Source: Alkalihalobacterium sp048323755 (GTDB lineage Bacteria > Bacillota > Bacilli > Bacillales > Bacillaceae_F). From it: a DNA stretch of 64,000 nucleotides. Under the pieces are notes generated by a model, which worked only from the letters and a program-made list of their open reading frames with translations, searched no databases and was not told the DNA's origin. The translations under genes were made by a program, and so were the position numbers. Shown here one piece after another: positions 16,399-24,364 of this stretch (positions are counted from its first letter, which is position 1; every line of letters begins with the position of its first letter). The stretch spans positions 434,001 through 498,000 of the forward strand of contig NZ_JBLWFS010000001.1 in the NCBI RefSeq assembly GCF_048323755.1, in the 5' to 3' direction.

Positions 16399-17361
16399 TT
16401 GATTAAAAAAGAACATAAGATTCCAAAAAATATACAGAAACTAGAGGCTTTACTAAGACGCCTTGCTGCTGACCATCCGAAAAGGCCGCAAATAGAAAAG
16501 GTGCTAGCAAAGGCTACAGCTGGATTCAAAGGTGAAAAGTCAATTGATTACTATTTATCATTCCTTCCTGAAGATCAATTCCACTTTCTTCACGGTCTGA
16601 GATTACTCTCTAGTGGTACAAGGTATTTTCAAATGGATACATTGATTTTATCGCCAAGATTTATCCTTATACTGGAAGTGAAAAATATTACAGGGTCTTT
16701 ATTTTTCGACAAAACTCATCAGCAGTTAATCCGAAAAGTTAAGGATAGAGAAGAGGCTTTTCCTGACCCGTTATTACAAGTTCAGAGACAAAAGTTACAA
16801 CTTGAAAATTGGTTAAAAAAGCACAAATATCCCGATTCAATACCTGTTCGAACACTAGTTGTTATTAGTAATCCCTCTACAATAATTAAAGAAGCCCCCA
16901 ATCAAGAGGTTCTTCATGCCCAAGGCCTCCCGGATAAAATCCATCAAATAGATCAATCCTTTACAACCGATGTTCTCACTTTTAAAGAAATGAAAAAAAT
17001 GGAGACTACGCTAATTAAAAAGCATGTTCCACTGGAAAAAGATATTCTTTCCCAGTTTAGTATTATGCGCGAAGATATAAAAAAAGGAGTGCACTGCCCA
17101 GAATGCTTCCATATCCCTATGATACGAAAAAGAGGGAAATGGCATTGCAAAAAATGCTTAAATGAAAATCAAGAGGCTCATATTGCAACGTTAAAAGATT
17201 ATTGTCTGCTAATTCATAAAACCCTTACTAACAAGGAAGCTAGAGAATTTCTTAATATTCAATCTGATTCAATTGCTAAACATTTAATCTATTCTTTGAA
17301 ACTTAAGTCAACAGGTAAAAATAAAGGGAGACAATATATACTTGAATTTCCTGAAGAATAA
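16399..17361 (+). CDS. NERD domain protein with zinc ribbon
   Basis: A predicted 320-residue protein of unknown cellular role. Residues about 25-150 form a NERD (nuclease-related) domain with GEKSIDYYLSFL, QMDTLILSPRFILILEVKN (the D...ExK core) and later RTLVVISNP. A zinc ribbon CPEC...CKKC lies near residues 235-255. The last 60 residues look like a winged-helix segment. TTG at 16399 is preferred (AAGGAGAG about 9 nt upstream; MIKKEHKIP is typical of Bacillus homologues); ATG 16351 is possible but has no ribosome site. It sits just after ssrA, a common insertion hotspot, but no att duplication was seen. Confidence 0.8.
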   Translation: MIKKEHKIPKNIQKLEALLRRLAADHPKRPQIEKVLAKATAGFKGEKSIDYYLSFLPEDQFHFLHGLRLLSSGTRYFQMDTLILSPRFILILEVKNITGSLFFDKTHQQLIRKVKDREEAFPDPLLQVQRQKLQLENWLKKHKYPDSIPVRTLVVISNPSTIIKEAPNQEVLHAQGLPDKIHQIDQSFTTDVLTFKEMKKMETTLIKKHVPLEKDILSQFSIMREDIKKGVHCPECFHIPMIRKRGKWHCKKCLNENQEAHIATLKDYCLLIHKTLTNKEAREFLNIQSDSIAKHLIYSLKLKSTGKNKGRQYILEFPEE

Positions 17362-17410
17362 CTCCTCTTCCTTATCCCAAAGAACTCATTTTTGTTATTA
17401 CTTTGAACTC

Positions 17411-18628
17411 TCAAATCGCCTGACTCTTATCCTCCACGTGCACTTCCCGCCGTAACTCCACTCGAATCCAAACCACCATCAGCAGGGCAATTAAAATAAG
17501 TCCACAAATCGTCAGTACGATCCCCGTCCACTCAAAATTCACCCAGATGACACCACTGCTCGTTCCAATCACACTAGATCCTAGGTAATAGCAAAGTAAA
17601 TAAAGAGATGCCGCTTGAGATTTATAATTCGTGGCTAATTGACCAACCATACTGCTTGCGATCGAGTGACTGCCGAAAAATCCGAAAGTAAAAATAGCGA
17701 GTGCCAACATAATGAGCCAAAGGTTGGAGCTTAACGTTAATACCGCACCAACGAGCATAATAATAATCGTTACCGGAAGCATTGTTTGCTTACCGAACTG
17801 GTCGCTTACTTTACCCATATACGTTGAACTAAAAGTTCCTACTAAGTAAATCAGAAAAACGAGCCCAATCATCGTTTGACTTAAATGATAAGGAGCTTCC
17901 ATTAAAACGAAACTGATGTAGTTATAGACAGTGACAAAGCCTCCCATTAAAACAAAAGAGATAATAAAAAGTCCTAATAGTTTTCGGTCTTTCAATTGAG
18001 ACACCAAGGAAGGAATTAGCTTTTTTATCGTATATTTACTTCGCGTTGAATTCATGTCTGTAGGTAACATCGTCCAAAATAAAAGACTCAACAATATACT
18101 TACTCCACCAATGGCACTGACGGCAATTTGCCATGAAAACCAGTCAGTCAATGCCCCGGTAATAAGTCGACCAGACAGGCCACCGAGAGTAGTGCCGCTA
18201 ACATAAATGCCCATGACCACACCGAGTGTCTTCGGATGGAACTCCTCACTCACATACGTCATCGCAATGCCAGGGAAACCAGCAAGTGCAAGACCTTGTA
18301 ATGCTCGAATCGCAAGGAGACTTGTAAAATTAGAGCTGAAAGCAGTTAATATACAAAGCAATGAGGAGAGAAGTAATGCCCCTGTCATCATTCGTTTCCG
18401 TCCGGTTGAATCAGAAACAATCGCAGTTACTAACATCGTCATGGCTAGAAATCCTGTTGTAATCGATAGTGCAAGACTTGCAACTGCGGGTGTAACATCG
18501 AATTCATTTGAAAAGACAGGTATTAGTGTTTGCATGGAGTATAAAATCATAAAGCTGACAAAGCTTCCAGAAAACAATGCAATGATCGTTTGATAATAAC
18601 TTGAATGATCTTTTGTAATGTAAGTCAA
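17411..18628 (-). CDS. MFS transporter, probable drug/solute exporter
   Basis: A 405-residue inner-membrane protein with about 12 hydrophobic spans and the MFS loop motif after span 2 (VSDSTGRKRMM) plus a related loop GKVSDQFGKQ in the second half. It resembles the YnfM/AraJ group of putative exporters, and the substrate cannot be deduced. The start is TTG with GGGG-rich sequence upstream. It is monocistronic and convergent with the NERD gene across 49 nt. No dedicated regulator lies beside it. Confidence 0.78.
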   Translation of the reverse strand: MTYITKDHSSYYQTIIALFSGSFVSFMILYSMQTLIPVFSNEFDVTPAVASLALSITTGFLAMTMLVTAIVSDSTGRKRMMTGALLLSSLLCILTAFSSNFTSLLAIRALQGLALAGFPGIAMTYVSEEFHPKTLGVVMGIYVSGTTLGGLSGRLITGALTDWFSWQIAVSAIGGVSILLSLLFWTMLPTDMNSTRSKYTIKKLIPSLVSQLKDRKLLGLFIISFVLMGGFVTVYNYISFVLMEAPYHLSQTMIGLVFLIYLVGTFSSTYMGKVSDQFGKQTMLPVTIIIMLVGAVLTLSSNLWLIMLALAIFTFGFFGSHSIASSMVGQLATNYKSQAASLYLLCYYLGSSVIGTSSGVIWVNFEWTGIVLTICGLILIALLMVVWIRVELRREVHVEDKSQAI

Positions 18629-19084
18629 TGAATTTCCTACCCCTTTTTTAAGTCTGTGCTTTAATCATACTTTTGACAATTTATAACTTCAAATATAATT
18701 TTTTATGCTTTATACAAACATGACTTTTGAGGGTAAGAGGTTTCAGCATTAATAGTTAAAGGTTTAGTTTTAGTGGCTGGCTGAGGAGTTAGTTTAATAC
18801 TTGAAAGAGATGGACTGGATGAAACAGAAATTTCAAGGTTAGATGTAATGTACCATAAGTACACACGATCTATTGCAGGAGATTGGGTAGAAAGTAGGTA
18901 TATGCCTCAGTTTGTTCAATGATTTAAATATATTGTAAGAAACCACATTTAAAGTAATAGTAAATAAGTACTATTTGTATAGTGTTTTCATTTACAAATT
19001 TTTAATGCTTGTGTATTCTTATATAATAAAACAATATTTTACATATATTCCGATCTTTACAATGAGGTCGTATGGGGGATTACG
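18629..19084. other. Intergenic region, no gene recognised
   Basis: 456 bp between the divergent MFS and HD-GYP genes, AT-rich. The left part should carry the MFS promoter (minus strand) and the right part, with TATATAAT near 19020, an HD-GYP promoter. A 60-codon open frame on the minus strand lacks a start codon and was not accepted. No repeat or RNA element was identified. Confidence 0.5.
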
Positions 19085-20140
19085 ATGAATGAGAATCATG
19101 CTTTTCGGTTTGTCGGTTGTCGTCTTAAAAACGATATAGTTAATGAACAAGGAACGTTATTACTTAAAGAAGGCACGATTTTAAACGAGCAGCACGTCCA
19201 GCGCTTACTTGATATGGGTATTGATATAGAAAATTATAAGATGAATTTAGTGCCTGTTATAGGGTCCACTCTCCTGGCACCTTTTCAGCAAGATTTATTA
19301 CTAAATAATACAGTTGGAGAAATACGAGAAATTTTTTCAAAAGTCAAAGATAACGATACAGTTCTTCTTGAAGTGGAAGAGAAAGTGTTACCTGTCGTTG
19401 AACAAATCTCCTTAAATTATGATTTATCAACACTAATGAATGGAATCCTTAGCAAGGATGATTATACGTATCGACATAATATTGGGGTTTCCGTTCTGGC
19501 TTCACTGTTAGCCAAATGGCTTGGATATTCTCAAGAAGAGATAAATATCATCTCACTCGGAGGCCTTTTGCATGATATTGGGAAGTTGAACGTTCCTGAT
19601 GATGTCTTACAAAAAGAAGGGCCGCTATCAAACAAAGAATATGAAACTATTAAAAAACATCCAGTTTATGGGTGCGATATCTTAAAGAAGTGTGGCCACT
19701 TTAGTGATGAGATTTGTTTGATGGCATTAGAGCACCATGAACGGGAAGATGGAAAAGGGTATCCATATGGAAAAGCAGCGAATGAAATTCACCGATATTC
19801 AAAAATTATTGCCATCGCAGATATTTTTCATGCGATGACATCGGACCGTGTTTATAGAGGTCAGATTGCGTTGTACGAAGTGTTAAAGCAAATGAAGAGT
19901 GAGGCGTTTGGGAAGTTAGATCCGAAAATGACCTATCTATTCATTCAACGAATTATGGAGATGTCAATTGGTAACCATGTTTTTTTAAATGATCATTCAA
20001 CCGGTGAGATTGTATTTATTCATCATGATGATCCAATTAATCCTGTTATTAATATAGCAGGTGAACTTGTTGATTTAAGGTATTCACAACAGTTTATCGT
20101 CTCATTTGTGTCAGTCACCAAACAGAGTGAAATAGCATAA
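19085..20140 (+). CDS. HD-GYP domain phosphodiesterase-like protein
   Basis: A 351-residue cytoplasmic protein likely to hydrolyse cyclic di-nucleotides. An N-terminal domain (about 1-70) has the FVGCRLKNDIVNEQGTLLL pattern seen in Bacillus HD-GYP proteins. The HD-GYP domain (about 110-290) keeps its metal-binding motifs: TYRHNIGVS, HDIGKLNVPDD, HHEREDGKGYP and DIFHAMTSDRVYR. GGGGG lies 6 nt before the ATG. A paralogue lies at 49420-50526. No sensor domain or GGDEF partner is adjacent, so the signal is unknown. Confidence 0.88.
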   Translation: MNENHAFRFVGCRLKNDIVNEQGTLLLKEGTILNEQHVQRLLDMGIDIENYKMNLVPVIGSTLLAPFQQDLLLNNTVGEIREIFSKVKDNDTVLLEVEEKVLPVVEQISLNYDLSTLMNGILSKDDYTYRHNIGVSVLASLLAKWLGYSQEEINIISLGGLLHDIGKLNVPDDVLQKEGPLSNKEYETIKKHPVYGCDILKKCGHFSDEICLMALEHHEREDGKGYPYGKAANEIHRYSKIIAIADIFHAMTSDRVYRGQIALYEVLKQMKSEAFGKLDPKMTYLFIQRIMEMSIGNHVFLNDHSTGEIVFIHHDDPINPVINIAGELVDLRYSQQFIVSFVSVTKQSEIA

Positions 20141-20146
20141 TGATAA

Positions 20147-20173
20147 GCACAGGATTTTTCCTGTGTTTTTTTG
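20147..20173 (+). terminator. Terminator after HD-GYP gene
   Basis: CACAGGA-TTTT-TCCTGTG stem-loop followed by eight T. Confidence 0.88.
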
Positions 20174-20180
20174 TATTATA

Positions 20181-20254
20181 CAATCAAATATTCATTTGAA
20201 TGTTTGATTGTATCGCGTTATGATAAGGATATACATTCAAATAATCGTTTGAAT
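20181..20254 (+). promoter_or_regulatory. CadC-type operators of the cad operon
   Basis: Two dyads: a 30-bp imperfect palindrome at 20181-20210 with outer arms CAATCAAA / TTTGATTG, and ATTCAAATAATCGTTTGAAT at 20235-20254, close to the staphylococcal CadC operator pattern (TCAAATAaaTATTTGA). The second ends 17 nt before the cadC start. Two sites suggest cooperative or looped repression; that is inference. Confidence 0.75.
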
Positions 20255-20271
20255 ATGAGAGGTGATAGGTT

Positions 20272-20640
20272 ATGGCAAAAGGAGATCAATGTGAAGTTTT
20301 TCAATATGATTCGGAAAAAGTAAATCGTTTAACAACATTAATGAAAGAAGAACCTTTTGATGTTACAGCGAAAATTTTTAAAGCACTAGCGGATGAAACG
20401 AGATTAAAAATTACCTTTCTCTTAGCTTCCGAAGAAGAGTTGTGTGTATGTGATATCGCAACGATTATTGGATCCTCTACAGCAACAGCGTCTCATCATT
20501 TACGATTACTTAAAAATATAGGGTTAGCGAAATTTCGTAAGGAAGGAAAGTTGGTCTTTTATTCACTTGACGATGACCATGTACAACAGTTAATTCTTAA
20601 TGGCTTAGAACATGGAAAAGAGGGGAAAGGGTATGAATGA
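20272..20640 (+). CDS. cadC: CadC, ArsR-family metal-responsive repressor
   Basis: A 122-residue winged-helix repressor that should leave its operator when Cd(II), Pb(II) or Zn(II) binds. Compared with S. aureus CadC, the metal-site cysteines Cys7 (GDQCEVF), Cys58 and Cys60 (ELCVCDI) are kept at identical positions, but Cys11 is Gln. Cys7, 58 and 60 are the functionally required ligands in CadC. The recognition helix region is TATASHHLRLLKNIG. The stop overlaps the downstream ATPase start, indicating translational coupling. Confidence 0.93.
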   Translation: MAKGDQCEVFQYDSEKVNRLTTLMKEEPFDVTAKIFKALADETRLKITFLLASEEELCVCDIATIIGSSTATASHHLRLLKNIGLAKFRKEGKLVFYSLDDDHVQQLILNGLEHGKEGKGYE

Positions 20641-22738
20641 TACAGAAAAAACGTACCGTATCCAAGGATTTACGTGTGCCAATTGTGCAGGTGTCTTCGA
20701 AAAAAATGTAAAGGAGCTTCCGCAAGTTTCCGATGCCAAAGTAAACTTTGGAGCTTCAAAACTAAAAGTGTATGGAGAAGTCTCTATTGAAGAATTGGAA
20801 AAAGCTGGTGCTTTTGAGAATTTAAAGGTGTATCCGGAAAGAGAACGACAACTGGAACAAAAACCTTTTTGGAAACAACAACATTTTATTCAAACTGTCA
20901 TTTCCGGACTTCTTTTAATTATCGGATGGGCACTTGTTTTACAAAGAGGAGAAAGTAACGGCATAGCGATAGGTGTTTTTGTGTCAGTCATGGTGATTGG
21001 CGGCCATCAATTATTTTGGCAAGGTTTAAAGAATTTAACTAAGTTTCGCTTTGATATGAAAACGCTAATGACGATTGCCATTATTGGTGCAGCCCTCATT
21101 GGAGAGTGGGGAGAAGGCGCAACGGTTGTTTTTTTATTTGCCATTAGTGAGGCACTTGAACGGTTTTCCATGGATAAGGCGAGACAGTCAATTCGTTCAT
21201 TAATGGACTTGGCTCCACGCACAGCAACTGTTATTAGACAAGGAGAAATGATTGAATTACCTGTCGATGAAATCGAGGTAGCCGAGATTATGATTGTAAA
21301 GCCGGGGCAGAAAATTCCGATCGATGGAACTGTTCAGCATGGGGTTTCTACGGTCAATCAAGCAGCGATTACAGGTGAATCGATCCCTGTTGCAAAAAGC
21401 GCAAATGATGAAGTCTATGCTGGAACGTTAAACGAAGAAGGCTTGCTGGAAATTAAAGTAACAAAACGAGTGGAAGATACGACGCTTTCTAAAATTATTG
21501 AGCTTGTTGAAGAAGCGCAAGCCGAGCGTGCGCCTTCCCAGGCATTTGTCGATCGTTTTGCCAAGTTCTATACGCCGCTCATTATGCTTGTTGCCTTAGG
21601 AGTTGCTACGGTTCCACCTCTATTTTTTAATGCAGATTGGTCGACATGGGTGTATCAAGGATTAGCAGTGCTAGTTGTCGGTTGTCCGTGTGCACTTGTT
21701 ATTTCTACACCTGTATCAATCGTAACAGCGATAGGAAATAGTGCTAGAAATGGGGTTCTCATTAAAGGTGGCGTCTATTTAGAACAGCTCGGTTCTATTC
21801 AAACGATCGCCTTTGATAAAACTGGAACCTTAACAAACGGTGTTCCTGAAGTAACGGATATTGTTGCTGTTAAACCATATACGGAGCAGGAAGTGTTGGA
21901 AATTGGCGCTTATTTAGAAAAAAGTTCAGCGCACCCTCTAGCTTCTGCTATTATGAAACGAGCTTCACAAGTAGGAATTGAAGTTTCAAAGCAAAAAGTC
22001 GTCAATTTTCGTTCGATTACGGGAAAAGGAATTACGGGATTCATTAATAATGAAAGTTATTATGTAGGTAGTCCGATCTTTTTTAAAGAGCTAAAAATAG
22101 AGGTTCCAACCGATGTGCATACCTTGCAGCAACAAGGGAAAACCGTTATTTTAATCGGTAAGCAAAACGAGCTTCTTGGTTATATTGCTGTATCTGACCG
22201 GATCCGTACTTCAAGTTCTGCTGCGGTTCGTCGTTTAAAACAGTTAGGTGTTAAAAATTCAATCATGCTAACAGGGGACAATGAAGAAACGGCGAAAGCG
22301 ATTGGGGAGGAACTTGGAATCGATCAAGTGCAGGCACAACTTTTACCAGATGAAAAATTAAAGTATGTTAAACAGATGAAGGAAAAGGGGCAAGTTGTGA
22401 TGGTTGGTGATGGTGTGAACGACTCACCTGCATTAGCGACAGCAGATATTGGAATTGCGATGGGCGGTGCCGGAACCGATGCAGCTCTAGAGACGGCAGA
22501 TATCGCATTGATGGGGGATGATTTAAGAAAACTACCTTTCGCGATTCGGTTAAGTCGGAAAACGTTAATGATTATCAAGCAAAATATTGCCTTTGCCCTT
22601 GGGTTGAAAGCGTTGGCGCTATTACTCGTCATTCCTGGTTGGTTAACACTTTGGATTGCGATATTTGCGGATATGGGCGCAACTTTGCTTGTTACGCTAA
22701 ATGGTTTAAGGTTATTGCGTGTGAAAGATCAAGAATAG
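20633..22738 (+). CDS. cadA: Cadmium/zinc/lead-translocating P1B-type ATPase
   Basis: Exports Cd(II), Zn(II) and Pb(II) across the membrane at the cost of ATP. The 701-residue protein has one N-terminal metal-binding domain (GFTCANCAG), membrane spans, actuator motif ITGESIP, the metal-site helix GCPCAL, phosphorylation motif DKTGTLT, the P1B His-Pro (SSAHPLAS) and the hinge GDGVNDSPALA. The start is set at ATG 20633, overlapping the cadC stop; the frame extends 21 nt upstream. CPC plus linkage to CadC favours Cd/Zn/Pb over copper. Confidence 0.95.
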   Translation: MNDTEKTYRIQGFTCANCAGVFEKNVKELPQVSDAKVNFGASKLKVYGEVSIEELEKAGAFENLKVYPERERQLEQKPFWKQQHFIQTVISGLLLIIGWALVLQRGESNGIAIGVFVSVMVIGGHQLFWQGLKNLTKFRFDMKTLMTIAIIGAALIGEWGEGATVVFLFAISEALERFSMDKARQSIRSLMDLAPRTATVIRQGEMIELPVDEIEVAEIMIVKPGQKIPIDGTVQHGVSTVNQAAITGESIPVAKSANDEVYAGTLNEEGLLEIKVTKRVEDTTLSKIIELVEEAQAERAPSQAFVDRFAKFYTPLIMLVALGVATVPPLFFNADWSTWVYQGLAVLVVGCPCALVISTPVSIVTAIGNSARNGVLIKGGVYLEQLGSIQTIAFDKTGTLTNGVPEVTDIVAVKPYTEQEVLEIGAYLEKSSAHPLASAIMKRASQVGIEVSKQKVVNFRSITGKGITGFINNESYYVGSPIFFKELKIEVPTDVHTLQQQGKTVILIGKQNELLGYIAVSDRIRTSSSAAVRRLKQLGVKNSIMLTGDNEETAKAIGEELGIDQVQAQLLPDEKLKYVKQMKEKGQVVMVGDGVNDSPALATADIGIAMGGAGTDAALETADIALMGDDLRKLPFAIRLSRKTLMIIKQNIAFALGLKALALLLVIPGWLTLWIAIFADMGATLLVTLNGLRLLRVKDQE

Positions 22739-22747
22739 GCATCATTT

Positions 22748-22775
22748 TTGAAACTGCCACGTCCTTCGTTATAAT
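22748..22775 (+). promoter_or_regulatory. Promoter of yusU
   Basis: TTGAAA (22748-22753), a 16-bp spacer and TATAAT (22770-22775), beginning 10 nt after the cadA stop. Confidence 0.7.
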
Positions 22776-22808
22776 AAGAAGAAGACGAACGATATTGAGG
22801 TGAAAATT

Positions 22809-23066
22809 GTGGACGAAAAGCTAAAACAACAATTAGATGGTTTATTAGAAAAATACACTGAGCTATTACTGGGTGTTGAGGATGAAGCGTTAAAAGAAAA
22901 AGTGCAAGCCTGGGCTCTGTATACGCATATCTCAAAGAGTATGCCACCGCTTGCGAAACATTGGAATGAGCAATACCCAGAGGCAAAAGAAAAGATGAAA
23001 GAACTCGTGTCTGAAATCCAAGCATTGAACCAAGAACACAGAAAAAATAATAGCCCGAAATCCTAA
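22809..23066 (+). CDS. yusU: YusU-like protein (DUF2573)
   Basis: An 85-residue, mostly helical conserved Bacillus protein of unknown function with the typical segment ALYTHISKSMPPLAKHWNEQYPEAK. The GTG at 22809 is favoured over GTG 22800 because TGAGGTGA then sits 7 nt upstream. It has its own promoter. The TAA stop forms the first bases of R1 element B, so this element begins exactly at the gene end. The likely terminator lies beyond the element at 23261. Confidence 0.78.
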   Translation: MDEKLKQQLDGLLEKYTELLLGVEDEALKEKVQAWALYTHISKSMPPLAKHWNEQYPEAKEKMKELVSEIQALNQEHRKNNSPKS

Positions 23067-23250
23067 GAGGACTGAGAGGACGTTATTGTAGTTAAAAACT
23101 TCAATTTTTAAACTTTAGCGGACTGAGAGGACGCTATTTAGCTAAAATGACTTAAAATTAGATAAATTAAAGCCAAATAAGGGTATCTCAGACCGCTAAC
23201 ATGTGGAAATTCAGTGTTTTCTAATAAATAAGGGCTTTTCAGTCCGTTTA
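23064..23250. repeat. R1 interspersed element B
   Basis: Direct units GAGGACTGAGAGGACGTTAT (from 23067) and GCGGACTGAGAGGACGCTAT (from 23118), then inverted units AAATAAGGGTATCTCAGACC (23175 on) and AAATAAGGGCTTTTCAGTCC (23226 on). It has the same 2+2 layout and spacing as the other five elements. It lies between yusU and its apparent terminator. Confidence 0.88.
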
Positions 23251-23260
23251 AATTACAGAG

Positions 23261-23294
23261 AAGAGGCAATCAGAATGGTGATTGCCTCTTTTTC
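23261..23294. terminator. Terminator between convergent yusU and coat genes
   Basis: AAGAGGCAATC / GATTGCCTCTT, 11 bp, loop AGAATGGT, followed by TTT on the plus strand. Confidence 0.8.
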
Positions 23295-23471
23295 CGTTAA
23301 TTGGAACCCGGAGCTACTAAACGAATGCTTGCGTTTACCTTGTATACCTTGGCCAAGGTGTCACCAGCTCGCTATTACTTAGAAAATGAACCCGGTATAT
23401 GCCGATGTTAACTTGTTGCTCGTTCGTCTACGCTTGTCTCCAAACAGCAGGCACCTTTCCCTTTTCTACTC
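23295..23471. other. Intergenic relic of a Bacillus-type repeat
   Basis: No gene seen. The segment near 23448-23470 (GCAGGCACCTTTCCCTTTTC) matches the R4 repeat ends at 51520 and 51690. The remainder is diverged. Confidence 0.4.
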
Positions 23472-23795
23472 CTAGCTATAAGGGAACTGACTGCTGTAAC
23501 CAGAAAACTGTTGGTAGGCTTGATCAAGCTGTTGTTGCGATGCAGCATCAAAGCTGTACCACCCTTTTTTAAACATGACGTTGAACAATTCACGCTGACA
23601 ATCTTGCGTTTCGTTACAAATCGCATTAATATCCTTGTATAATTGTTCATGACTTGCCTCATTCATTGCATAACTATAAGAAGCCGTCATATACTTTTCA
23701 GTAGCTAGTACATCATTAATAAAGTCACGATCGGACATTTGCGGTGTTTTAGGAACTTGTGTTTCAGGGTTTTCGATTTTTGTTTGTTGGCTCAT
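23472..23795 (-). CDS. yusN: Spore coat protein, CotF-like (YusN type)
   Basis: A 107-residue protein of the CotF/ferritin-like coat family: FINDVLATEKYMTASYSYAMNEASHEQLYKDI is the conserved helical region, followed by a Gln/Ser/Tyr-rich tail (FSGYSSQFPYS). It is expected in the spore coat and made late in the mother cell. The start has GGAGGG 7 nt upstream. It is the second gene of a minus-strand pair, 15 nt after its paralogue. yusN sits beside fadN in B. subtilis too. Confidence 0.82.
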   Translation of the reverse strand: MSQQTKIENPETQVPKTPQMSDRDFINDVLATEKYMTASYSYAMNEASHEQLYKDINAICNETQDCQRELFNVMFKKGWYSFDAASQQQLDQAYQQFSGYSSQFPYS

Positions 23796-23810
23796 GCAGA
23801 AACCCTCCTG

Positions 23811-24104
23811 TTATTGAAGTGCTTGATTCATTTGATTTTGTTGAGTTTGAAAATGTTGCAAAATCCGTTCATAATGCTGCTTATGCATTTGCCCAGCTTT
23901 CTCAATCGCGCCCTTCACTTCAGGGTCTGTACATTGTTGGGCAAAAAAGTGGCACTTCTTCATTGCAAGTAAGTTCCAAGAAAGCATGTCAGAAATGTAA
24001 AGGTGGTCTTTACTAGTAACGACATTTGGGGGTTGAGGCATGACTGCTTGTTGCTGGTTCATAGGCATTTGTTGCTGTTGATTTTGTTGTTGCTGCTGCA
24101 TCAT
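23811..24104 (-). CDS. Spore coat protein, CotF-like, Gln-rich N-terminus
   Basis: A 97-residue protein with a poly-Gln/Met N-terminus (MMQQQQQNQQQQMPMNQQQ) followed by a four-helix CotF-like core (DHLYISDMLSWNLLAMKKCHFFAQQCTD). The start is placed at the paired ATGs after GAGGGAGGC; the frame is open 27 nt further upstream. It forms a probable two-gene sporulation operon with yusN. The poly-Gln tract is CAG/CAA rich and may vary in length between strains. Confidence 0.78.
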   Translation of the reverse strand: MMQQQQQNQQQQMPMNQQQAVMPQPPNVVTSKDHLYISDMLSWNLLAMKKCHFFAQQCTDPEVKGAIEKAGQMHKQHYERILQHFQTQQNQMNQALQ

Positions 24105-24320
24105 AAGTGTAGCCTCCCTCATACGCCACATGTTTTTGTATCCTTAAAGATACACCTTTATCGTGCAACAAAGATAATCAAACGATACATGGGAGCTGCT
24201 AACAGGGCAAAAAATAATTATTAATTTTCAGAAATTACCCTTGCTAAATGCAACAAAATTCGATATAGTTATGTTAGTAGAAAAGTTATTGCGCAATTCA
24301 ATATTTTTTTAATAGAAAAA

Positions 24321-24338
24321 TGAATGAGTATTCATTCA
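24321..24338 (+). promoter_or_regulatory. FadR operator of fadNAE
   Basis: TGAATGAGTATTCATTCA matches the B. subtilis FadR consensus TGAATGAMTANTCATTCA at all but one base and lies 27 bp before the fadN start. Long-chain acyl-CoA releases FadR, inducing beta-oxidation. Confidence 0.92.
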
Positions 24339-24364
24339 AATGTTTCAGGAGAAGGAGGACAAAT

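Noticed and set aside
15739..16399. Integrated genomic island at ssrA
   Set aside because: The NERD gene and accessory genes follow tmRNA, but no integrase and no duplication of the ssrA 3' end were seen.
18700..18900. Minus-strand open frame of about 60 codons between the MFS and HD-GYP genes
   Set aside because: No start codon or ribosome site, Ser/Thr/Pro-rich random-looking composition, and it overlaps the expected MFS promoter.
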